Source: Vulcanimicrobiota bacterium (GTDB lineage Bacteria; Vulcanimicrobiota; Vulcanimicrobiia; Vulcanimicrobiales; Vulcanimicrobiaceae). From it: a DNA stretch of 38,237 bases. The stretch covers positions 47,380-85,616 of the forward strand of contig DAHXOK010000001.1 of NCBI GenBank assembly GCA_027364935.1, given 5' to 3'. Below, in pieces: positions 15,030 to 22,062 of this stretch. The notes below the pieces were generated by a model that did no database searches, was not told where the DNA came from, and was given only the letters and a program-made list of their open reading frames with translations. A program made the position numbers and the translations under genes. Position 1 is the first letter of the stretch. Each line of letters begins with the position of its first letter.

Positions 15030-15413
15030 CGCAATCACACGATCACTGTCGCGGGAAAGCCTGAGATTCGCGGCTCGAGCGACCCCGGCTTTCGTGGCGA
15101 CGCTGCGAGATACAATCCCGAGGAGTTGCTCGTCGCAAGCCTCTGTGCATGCCACATGCTTTGGTACCTGCACCTCTGCTCCGTCGACGGAATAGCGGTC
15201 GTCGACTATCGAGACAACGCCTCGGGGGTGATGGAAGAAAATGACGACGGGTCCGGCCAGTTCGTGCGCGTCGAGCTTCGGCCCGTCGTGTCGATCTCTC
15301 GAGACGGCGATCGGGCCAAGGCGCGCTCTCTCCATGACGACGCGCATCGCCTGTGCTTCATCGCGCGTTCCGTAAACTTCCCAGTCGAGGTGGCTGCAGA
15401 GATCGTCACGTGA
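15024..15413 (+). pseudogene. 5'-truncated OsmC-family peroxiredoxin gene
   Basis: This frame encodes RNHTITVAGKPEIRGSSDPG, then YNPEELLVASLCACHMLWYL, and ends LCFIARSVNFPVEVAAEIVT before a natural TGA. It is a clear OsmC/Ohr-type hydroperoxide reductase. One catalytic Cys lies in SLCACH and the second in RLCFIA. The first about 20 residues and the start codon are missing: the frame runs back without ATG, GTG or TTG to a stop at 14961, across the toxin-gene fragment. A deletion or recombination joined the two genes at about 15020-15026. It is not expected to make a functional protein. Confidence 0.8.
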
Positions 15414-15451
15414 GACGAGGGGAGTGCTCGCTTCGTATCATGGATCGAGGG

Positions 15452-15750
15452 CGCCCTTGGGATACCAACATGGTGCGCCCAGCCAAAAAAGATCGTGGCC
15501 TTTACAACCAACGGGGCACGTGCGAGCAATGGATCAAAGAAGGCAAAGGTGCGATCAAGTGGACGCGCCTTTCGTGTATCCCTTCAACGCAAACGCGGTT
15601 CGGCTTCAACTGCACGCGCTGGCTTACAATCTTGGAAACTTCCTTCGCACGCTTGCAACGCCTGAGCCGATCCAGGACTGGGCGCCCACGAGCCCGCGCG
15701 AGAGGCTCACCAAGATCGGCGCAAAGGTCGTCAGCCACAGTCGGGCTTCA
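15452..15750 (+). pseudogene. IS1380-type transposase C-terminal relic
   Basis: One frame encodes TNMVRPAKK and then YNQRGTCEQWIKEGKGAIKW followed by TRLSC. After about 15590 the homology continues in the next frame as NANAVRLQLHALAYNLGNFL and LTKIGAKVVSHSR. Together these match the C-terminal third of IS1380-type DDE transposases, including the catalytic-Glu segment (EQWIKEGK). The N-terminal two thirds are absent and at least one frameshift is present. I did not find terminal inverted repeats. It abuts the OsmC relic. Confidence 0.75.
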
Positions 15751-15793
15751 CTACATGAAAAAACAACGGCTCGGCCTGCCGAGCGCATTGAAA

Positions 15794-15815
15794 GCGGCCG
15801 GAATCATCCGGCCGC
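15794..15815. other. Hairpin downstream of the transposase relic
   Basis: GCGGCCGGA (15794-15802) and TCCGGCCGC (15807-15815) form a perfect 9-bp stem with a 4-nt loop. No T-tract follows on the plus strand and no clear one on the minus strand, so a rho-independent terminator is doubtful. It may be part of an old mobile-element end. Confidence 0.45.
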
Positions 15816-16021
15816 CGCTAGAAAAGGACGGCCATATGGGGAATGCCGGTTTTAACTACGATTAACCAACTCCGTGCGGTCAAATGATGCGGATAACCTC
15901 ATATCTGATTGTGCGCAACAGTAAGACTGGCTTCGACTAATGGCAACGTGACTTGGTGTAGGTGACCAAAACGAGGATTTGCAGATAGTCAGCGGAGGGA
16001 ATCTCTTGTAAAATCAAATAT

Positions 16022-16061
16022 GGAGAGGTGGCAGAGTGGTTGAATGCGGCGGTCTTGAAAA
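16022..16061 (+). pseudogene. 5' half of a tRNA-Ser(UGA) gene
   Basis: The sequence GGAGAGG followed by TGGCAGAGTGGTTGAATGC and GCGGTCTTGAAAA reproduces the 5' acceptor strand, D-arm, 5' anticodon stem and anticodon loop (CTTGAAA, anticodon TGA at 16056-16058) of bacterial tRNA-Ser. Directly after the loop the expected ACCGC stem strand is replaced by AGCAC. No variable arm, T-arm or 3' acceptor (CTCTCC) follows within the next kilobase. This is a gene fragment, probably left by an integration or deletion with a breakpoint in the anticodon arm. Confidence 0.75.
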
Positions 16062-16105
16062 GCACGCTGGCCATCCCGACAGGTACCAACGAACCTCGAT
16101 GAGTC

Positions 16106-16126
16106 CCGGAAAATAAGGTTTTCCGG
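16106..16126. other. Hairpin next to the tRNA fragment
   Basis: CCGGAAAA (16106-16113) and TTTTCCGG (16119-16126) form a perfect 8-bp stem with the 5-nt loop TAAGG. It could be a weak terminator-like structure or a recombinase-binding dyad; nothing further supports either. Confidence 0.45.
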
Positions 16127-16156
16127 TACGTGGCGGTACGCGCCGTGACGTGTTTC

Positions 16157-16204
16157 GTTAGCAGATCCGTTAGCAAATCGCGATTTGCTAACAAACTTGC
16201 TAAC
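16157..16204. repeat. 48-bp dyad with four GTTAGCA half-sites
   Basis: GTTAGCA occurs at 16157-16163 and 16169-16175, and its complement TGCTAAC at 16186-16192 and 16198-16204. The four half-sites are exactly symmetric about 16180/16181, with starts 12 bp apart in each arm. The inner pair with its centre (16169-16192) is a perfect 24-bp palindrome. It lies about 100 bp from the broken tRNA-Ser gene. The arrangement suggests binding of two dimers of a recombinase or regulator, possibly an attachment-site complex. Confidence 0.7.
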
Positions 16205-16316
16205 AAGCTCCGGCCAGCCGTGCTCGCCGATGATCACGAAGGTGTCAACGCCTTGACCCAGTTCAACGCCTTGCACAAGGGCATCGGCTCGCCTTGCTGG
16301 TAGCCCCACGTACGTA

Positions 16317-17040
16317 ATGGCGTCCGATTCCAAGGCTACCGACGTGGAGCACCTCGCTGCGCGCGATTGGTTCGGATATGGTCGCTGGGAGGCCCCGTAC
16401 TGGTTTATCGGACCGGAACCCGGCATGAAGAAGGGGGAGGGGGATAACCTTCGCGAGCGGTGTCAAGCGTGGGTCGATCTCGGCGCTCCAGAACTGCTAG
16501 ATCTTCGAGCTCACCACGATGCTTTCGGTTACTCGAAGTGGCACACGCGCAGCATTCGCATGGCGACGCCAGTCGCATCCGAGACGATGCGCCCACCGAC
16601 ACAAGATACGTGGCGTCGGCTGATCGCGTTACTGTTAGCATTCAAAGGTGCGCACGGACAACGATGCCATCGCGGACTATCAGTGCATGTTGTGGGGGGC
16701 GGCGAACGGCGAGACGTGCCTCACCGAACTATCCGCGCTTGCGGCAAATAACGTATCCGTTCAGCGCAATCGCGAGGCATTCCGGAACGAGCGTTGCGAT
16801 CGGCTTCGAGCCCGCCTCCTCGAGCACTCGCCTGCGTTCGTCGTCATGTACGGGCTTGGAGCGCGCGGATCGTACGAACGTGTCAGCGGTGCGGCCTTTG
16901 CCGCGGATGGATACGCGCGTCTTGGCAATACGCTATGTGCGCTCGTCGAGCATCCCACGGCTCGGCCGGGGAAGCCCATGCGGTGGTGGATCGCGAAAGG
17001 CATCGAGATTCGCAACAAGCTACCGATTCGCAATGGGTGA
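16317..17040 (+). pseudogene. Frameshifted conserved hypothetical protein
   Basis: Two adjacent frames look like halves of one protein. The first (16317 to about 16647) encodes AARDWFGYGRWEAPYWFIGP and PTQDTWRRLIALLLAFKG. The second (from about 16648 to the TGA at 17040) continues with NDAIADYQCMLWGAANGE, TELSALAANN and SPAFVVMYGLGARGSYERV. The YWFIGPEPG and VVMYGLG strands resemble a small Rossmann-like glycosylase-type fold, but I do not recognise a named family. A shift of one base at about 16640-16650 separates the halves. It is either a pseudogene or a sequencing error. No Shine-Dalgarno is visible before the ATG. Confidence 0.6.
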
Positions 17041-17570
17041 GAACAGAGCGCCAGCAGGAGCGCCACGCAAATAAAGGCGAGGCGCTAATGGGCGACGCAC
17101 TCGCGGGGACCCTGGGCGACCCGAAGCAGACATTCACGACGGAACCTAAGCGAGGTGTGAGTCACACCACGGGCATTCCAACAAAAACGCCGCCCAATCA
17201 AATGAATCGTGGTAGCGCCAACGGGAATCGAATCGGTAATGTTGGTGGTCTCGAGGGTTACCAAGGGTCGTTGAGGCTAGAAGTGACGAAGCCGTTGGGG
17301 CCAAGAGCCACCACGAGTCGCGGGAAGTTGCCGTGGATGGCCACCGTTTGGCGACCGCTCATTTCTTGGATCCTTTAGCCTACGGCAAGCCGAGCCCAAC
17401 AACGGGGGCGACGGATGCTCTCGCGCCTAGGACCCAGTCCGTGGCCCTATCGACGAGTAGCGAGTAAGCGGGATCCACGTGAGCAGCAAACCTCTCTACG
17501 CACAGGTCACTGAGGCAATCCCGGAACTAGCGGGATGCTGGCGTAAAATGCGGAACCGATCCGTATCGAA
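17041..17570. other. Intergenic stretch without a supported gene
   Basis: About 530 bp separate the frameshifted gene from the ATPase gene. A frame starting at 17088 is open for about 95 codons, but its Gly/Thr-rich product resembles no family and it lacks a ribosome-binding site. I see no clear promoter apart from a TAAAAT at 17543-17548, no tRNA and no repeat array. The visible rise in A+T begins at its right end. Confidence 0.4.
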
Positions 17571-19220
17571 ATGCTGAAAACCTCGGAGTTCGTATTTCGC
17601 GCTAGTGACAGAGTTGGCTTTGCGGCCGCTGAGCAAGACCGAGCCTTCTTGATATCCTGTTTCGTCGACAATGGGCAATATGACGAACTCACTAAAGGTG
17701 ACCTTCGAAACCACGTGGTGCTGGGCCGCACGGGAGCCGGTAAAACCGCTCTTCTAGAAAGAATCACTGAACGCCAAAACAACGTGGTTCGCCTTGATCC
17801 CGAACAACTTGCGTTGAATTACCTGAGCACGAGTACGGTGTTGCTCTTTCTCACGGAACTTGGCTTAGACTTAGACTTGTTTTTTGGGCTCCTCTGGCGC
17901 CATGTAGTGGTCGTCGAGGTTCTCCGCAGCCGTTTTAGGATCAAGGATAACGAATCAAAGCAGCACTTCTTCAATATTTTTGCTACCTTGTTCCAATCGC
18001 AAAAGCAACAGAGGGCGCTAGAATACCTCGACCAGTGGGGAAGCTCGTTCTGGCTCGACACCGAGGAGCGAGTCCGAGAGGTCACTGCAAAGCTTGAGAA
18101 CGATGTCCGCGCTGAAGCTGGACTGCATTTTCCCGGCCTACTATCAAAGATCGAGGGCGGCGCATCATTTACCGAGGAAGAAAAGCGGGAGTATCGGGAA
18201 AGGTTTAAGTTCGTCGTCAGTCAGGTCCAGATTCAGGAGCTCGCCAATGTGATAGATCTCCTGGGCGCTATTCTTGACGATCCTCAGAACGTTTACTTTG
18301 TGCTGGTTGATCATCTCGATGAAAAGTGGGTTGACGACCAACTGAAGAGTCGTCTAATCCGAGCCCTGCTAGAGACCCTACGGCGCTTTCTCAGTGTAAC
18401 CTCTCTCAGGATTGTTATTGCACTCCGCTTCGATTTATATGACAGGGTATTATCTGATACGCGAAACTCACAGCAACAAGAAGAGAAGTCGCACTCGCTA
18501 TCACTAACCATCAGGTGGACAAGAGAGCAGTTAACCAGCCTCATGGATGAGCGCATCAATCGCGTAATTAGACAGCGTTATACGAAGAGACGTGTAACTC
18601 ACGCAGATATTTTGCCGGAGGACATGCCAGACGGGAACCAGCGGCGCCGCTCTATGGATTGGATTCTAGACCGGACATTTATGCGACCTCGCGATGTTAT
18701 CCAGTTCTTCAACTTTGCGATTGCTAAGGCCACGGATCAGCCCGTCATACCAGAGGTTGCGTTGCTCGATGCCGAAGGTGAGTATAGCCGCGAGCGGATG
18801 AATGCTGTTGCCGATGAATATGTTGCAACATATCCAACATTGCTGTACTTTGTCGAGACATTGTACGGGCAACCAGAACGCATCGCACTAGACACATTTG
18901 ACGACTTAGCGCTGTCGGAGCGTGTGCAAAGTGCGCTCGCATCCTGCAACGGCGCTGCAGATAAGATGGCGGATTGGGCGCACAACTATATATCCGGAAA
19001 AATGCCCATGGACTCGTTCGTGCGAGAGCTATTTTACGTCTTCTACGAGGTTGGAATAGTCGGGCTACAAAAGGCATCGGGAGAGCCCATATCGTGGACG
19101 TACGAGTCGCGCCGAAGTCTTTCGCGCGCCGAGATCACGCTCACGGCGCGGGCGCGAGTGCATCCGATGTTCTGGCGACGACTCGGAACGCGAACGCAGC
19201 AACCACTGATTGACTCCTAG
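17571..19220 (+). CDS. Sll1717-type P-loop ATPase (defence-associated)
   Basis: This 549-residue protein has a Walker A motif GRTGAGKT (52-59) and a Walker B-like strand VYFVLVDHLDEKW (241-253). Helical regions follow, including an Arg-rich segment around NQRRRSMDWILDRTFMRPRD that could hold the arginine sensor. The layout (short N-terminal part, KAP/STAND-like ATPase core, helical C-terminus) matches the Sll1717-family ATPases often found near restriction systems. The role of the family is not settled; a sensor or effector function in phage defence is assumed from context. It stands 185 bp upstream of hsdM on the same strand. It is richer in A+T than the genes to its left, consistent with horizontal acquisition. 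The start has no clear Shine-Dalgarno. Confidence 0.75.
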   Translation: MLKTSEFVFRASDRVGFAAAEQDRAFLISCFVDNGQYDELTKGDLRNHVVLGRTGAGKTALLERITERQNNVVRLDPEQLALNYLSTSTVLLFLTELGLDLDLFFGLLWRHVVVVEVLRSRFRIKDNESKQHFFNIFATLFQSQKQQRALEYLDQWGSSFWLDTEERVREVTAKLENDVRAEAGLHFPGLLSKIEGGASFTEEEKREYRERFKFVVSQVQIQELANVIDLLGAILDDPQNVYFVLVDHLDEKWVDDQLKSRLIRALLETLRRFLSVTSLRIVIALRFDLYDRVLSDTRNSQQQEEKSHSLSLTIRWTREQLTSLMDERINRVIRQRYTKRRVTHADILPEDMPDGNQRRRSMDWILDRTFMRPRDVIQFFNFAIAKATDQPVIPEVALLDAEGEYSRERMNAVADEYVATYPTLLYFVETLYGQPERIALDTFDDLALSERVQSALASCNGAADKMADWAHNYISGKMPMDSFVRELFYVFYEVGIVGLQKASGEPISWTYESRRSLSRAEITLTARARVHPMFWRRLGTRTQQPLIDS

Positions 19221-19405
19221 CCTTTCGGTCTAGCAGGCGCCTCGCTACGAACACCATGCTCATGCGGAAGTCACAGCATTGCGCGGCAACGCCCTTACGC
19301 CTGATCCGGGAAGCGCGATGAGGAGACGCCGGGCTTGTCGATGAAGAGGCACGGCTACGGGCACTGGTCTCAACCAACTCGCTGCAATCGCACCATAGGG
19401 GAGCA

Positions 19406-20854
19406 ATGTTCGAGCAAGCCTTCAAAAATATAGACGACCTCCTTCGCAAGGATGCTGGCTCTTCCAGCGAGCTCGACTACACCGAGCAAACGTCGTGGCT
19501 GCTCTTCCTCAAGTATCTCGACGCGCTGGAACAAGACAAGGCGACCGAAGCCGAACTGCACGGCAAGTCCTACAGCTTCATCCTCGACCGGAAATATCGT
19601 TGGGAAACCTGGGCCGCGCCAAAGGACAAGAGCGGGGAGATTGACCACAATCGCGCGCTGACCGGCGATGATCTACGCGACTTCGTGAATGCTAAGCTCT
19701 TCCCGTATCTCCACGGATTCAAGACGCGCGCCACCGGACCCAACACCATCGAGTACAAGATCGGTGAAATCTTCGGCGAGGTGAGAAACAAGTTCCAGAG
19801 CGGTTACAATCTTCGCGACGTTATCGATGAGATCGATGTACTTCGCTTCGGCTCGCAGACTGAGAAGCACGAGCTGTCGCACCTGTACGAAGCGAAACTG
19901 CAACGAATGGGCAATGCGGGCCGCAACGGAGGGGAGTACTACACACCGCGTCCCCTCATTCGAGCAATCATTAAGGTCGTGAAGCCCGAGATCGGTCAGC
20001 GGATCTACGACGGCGCTCTCGGATCGGGCGGCTTTCTTTGCGAGGCGTTTGACTACCTGAGCAAGCAACCAAAACCTACAACGAAAGATTTGCGAACGCT
20101 TCAAGAGCGCACGTTTTACGGCAAAGAAAAGAAAAGCCTCGCCTATGTCGTCGGAATCATGAACATGATTCTCCACGGCATCGAAGCCCCGAACGTCGTT
20201 CACACGAACACGCTTACCGAAAACATCATGGACATTCAGGAGAAAGATCGCTTCGATATCGTGATGACGAACCCGCCCTTCGGCGGTAAAGAGCGTAAAG
20301 AGGTTCAACAGAACTTTCCGATCCGTTCAGGTGAGACCGCCTATCTCTTCCTGCAACATTTCATCAAGAGCCTCAAAGCGGGGGGCAGAGCTGGTCTTGT
20401 CATCAAGAATACGTTCCTCTCGAACGGCGACGCCATGAACCTCCGCAAGCAGCTTCTCGAAACGTGCAACTTACACACCGTTCTCGATTTGCCAGGCGGT
20501 GCTTTCCAAGGAGCAGGCGTTAAAACCGTGGTGCTTTTCTTCGATAAGGGCGCTCCGACACGTAAGGTCTGGTACTATCAGCTAAACCCTGGGCGTAACA
20601 TGGGGAAGACCAACCCGCTCAATGATGACGACCTAAAAGAGTTTGTCGAGCTGCAGAAGGCCTTTGCGGATTCTCCGAAGTCTTGGTCTGTCGATATTTC
20701 GAAGCTCGACAAAGCGACATGCGATCTATCGGTGAAGAACCCCAATGAAGGAGACGAGGAAGCGTTGCGAAGCCCGCAAGACATCCTCATTGAACTTCGA
20801 GCATTGGATGCAGACACGCTCGATCTGTTGAAGGGCCTTGAAGCGCTACTATGA
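19406..20854 (+). CDS. hsdM: Type I restriction-modification methyltransferase subunit
   Basis: This 482-residue N6-adenine methyltransferase has an N-terminal helical HsdM domain (MFEQAFKNIDDLLRKD and DYTEQTSWLLFLKYLDAL). The SAM-binding motif I is DGALGSGGFL (202-211). The catalytic motif IV is NPPF (289-292, in IVMTNPPFGGKERK). Both catalytic motifs are intact. With HsdS it forms the sequence-specific methylase and, with HsdR, the restriction complex. Its last 4 nt overlap the hsdS start (ATGA), and the three genes form one operon. The product is normal in length for the shorter HsdM class. Confidence 0.96.
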   Translation: MFEQAFKNIDDLLRKDAGSSSELDYTEQTSWLLFLKYLDALEQDKATEAELHGKSYSFILDRKYRWETWAAPKDKSGEIDHNRALTGDDLRDFVNAKLFPYLHGFKTRATGPNTIEYKIGEIFGEVRNKFQSGYNLRDVIDEIDVLRFGSQTEKHELSHLYEAKLQRMGNAGRNGGEYYTPRPLIRAIIKVVKPEIGQRIYDGALGSGGFLCEAFDYLSKQPKPTTKDLRTLQERTFYGKEKKSLAYVVGIMNMILHGIEAPNVVHTNTLTENIMDIQEKDRFDIVMTNPPFGGKERKEVQQNFPIRSGETAYLFLQHFIKSLKAGGRAGLVIKNTFLSNGDAMNLRKQLLETCNLHTVLDLPGGAFQGAGVKTVVLFFDKGAPTRKVWYYQLNPGRNMGKTNPLNDDDLKEFVELQKAFADSPKSWSVDISKLDKATCDLSVKNPNEGDEEALRSPQDILIELRALDADTLDLLKGLEALL

Positions 20855-22062
20855 AGTCTAAATGGAAAGAACGTCGGCTTAAAGACACTTGCGTCTTTTT
20901 GAACGGCTTATGGAAGGGCGAGAAGCCGCCTTTCGTGACTGTCGGGGTGATTCGAAGCACTAACTTCGGGAATGATGGCTCGCTAGACGATTCCGACATT
21001 GCTTATCTGGAGGTAGAGGAATCAAAGTTTCGTAAGCGCCGCTTGGAATACGGCGATCTGATTCTAGAAAAATCGGGGGGAGGCCCTAAGCAGCCCGTTG
21101 GAAGAGTTGCCATTTTTGATAAACGGAGCGGTCAGTTCTCGTTCAGCAACTTCACGTCTGCGATACGGGTAATAGACAAAGCCATCCTAGACTTCCGCTT
21201 CCTGCATAAATATTTGTGCTGGCTTTATTCGACTGGCATCACGGAATCGATGCAAAGTCACTCAACTGGAATACGAAACCTAAACACAAATGCGTATACA
21301 CAGCTCCACATTCCACTCCCGCCTTTACCGGAACAGCAGCGTATAGTTGGCATTCTCGATAAGGCATTTGGGAGTATCGCGATTGCCAACGCCAACACCG
21401 GGAAGAACATCGCAAATGCTCAAGAGCTGTTTCAGAGCAAACTAGATGCGCTTTTCGAGGAGCTTCATGTCACCGGCGTTGCCAAGGCACCACTATCAGG
21501 TCTTACCCGTGCACCCATTACATACGGCGTAGTAAAACCTGGTCCCGAGGGGACCGTGCCATTTATACGGGGAGGTGACATCGCGAATGGATGTATTTTG
21601 ACCGGTCAGCTTAGAACGATAACAAACAGCGTTTCGAAGCAATACAAACGAACTCTACTCAGCGGTGGTGAACTATTGATCTCGCTTGTCGGTCAACCGG
21701 GTCAGGTAGCTGTCGTGCCGAAAAGCCTTAGTGGGGCAAACATCGCCCGGCAGGTCGGGCTAATTGTGCTTGACGGGCATGTACGAGCAGAGTTTGTCAG
21801 ATGCTTTTTACAATCAAAAGTGGGTCGTGCTTCGTTGCTACTTCGTCATTCGGGCTCTGTTCAACAGGTAATTAATCTGGGGTCCTTAAGAAGCGTCAGC
21901 GTGCCTATCCCTTCGGAAAGAATTCAAGATAGGATAGTCGCACAAGTTGAAGAGTTTGCCGTAGCCTCTGGGGCGCTTCGTCTATCGTATTCACGAAAAT
22001 CCAAGGGCCTGGACGAACTGAAGCAATCTCTCCTTAACACCGCATTCAGCGGTGAACTTTAG
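20851..22062 (+). CDS. hsdS: Type I restriction-modification specificity subunit
   Basis: This 403-residue protein has two target-recognition domains (about 1-165 and 205-360). Each is followed by a conserved helical spacer: the first contains IPLPPLPEQQRIVGILDKAF and the second QDRIVAQVEEFAVASGA. The C-terminal end LKQSLLNTAFSGEL is the standard HsdS tail. HsdS determines which bipartite DNA site the HsdM and HsdR subunits act on. The first recognition domain opens KDTCVFLNGLWKGEKPP, typical of type I specificity proteins. It overlaps hsdM by 4 nt and shares one base with the hsdR start. This gene is distinctly more A+T-rich than hsdM and hsdR, as expected for a rapidly exchanged specificity gene. 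Confidence 0.94.
   Translation: MKSKWKERRLKDTCVFLNGLWKGEKPPFVTVGVIRSTNFGNDGSLDDSDIAYLEVEESKFRKRRLEYGDLILEKSGGGPKQPVGRVAIFDKRSGQFSFSNFTSAIRVIDKAILDFRFLHKYLCWLYSTGITESMQSHSTGIRNLNTNAYTQLHIPLPPLPEQQRIVGILDKAFGSIAIANANTGKNIANAQELFQSKLDALFEELHVTGVAKAPLSGLTRAPITYGVVKPGPEGTVPFIRGGDIANGCILTGQLRTITNSVSKQYKRTLLSGGELLISLVGQPGQVAVVPKSLSGANIARQVGLIVLDGHVRAEFVRCFLQSKVGRASLLLRHSGSVQQVINLGSLRSVSVPIPSERIQDRIVAQVEEFAVASGALRLSYSRKSKGLDELKQSLLNTAFSGEL

Noticed and set aside
14949-15347. Minus-strand frame of 132 codons with protein-like text (ELAGPVVIFFHHPRGVVSIV)
   Set aside because: It is the antisense of the OsmC gene on the plus strand, which gives a clear family match; the minus frame is a shadow.
15794-15815. 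Strong hairpin as a rho-independent terminator
   Set aside because: No run of T follows on the plus strand and no clear one on the minus strand.
16022-16061. Group I intron interrupting tRNA-Ser
   Set aside because: The break follows the loop rather than the usual anticodon positions, no intron core motifs are evident, and no 3' tRNA half follows within the next kilobase.
15989-16426. Minus-strand frame of 145 codons crossing the tRNA fragment, possible integrase C-terminus
   Set aside because: No tyrosine-recombinase motifs (Arg-His-x-x-Arg or catalytic Tyr) are visible. Much of it is antisense of the tRNA-Ser half and of the GTTAGCA palindrome.
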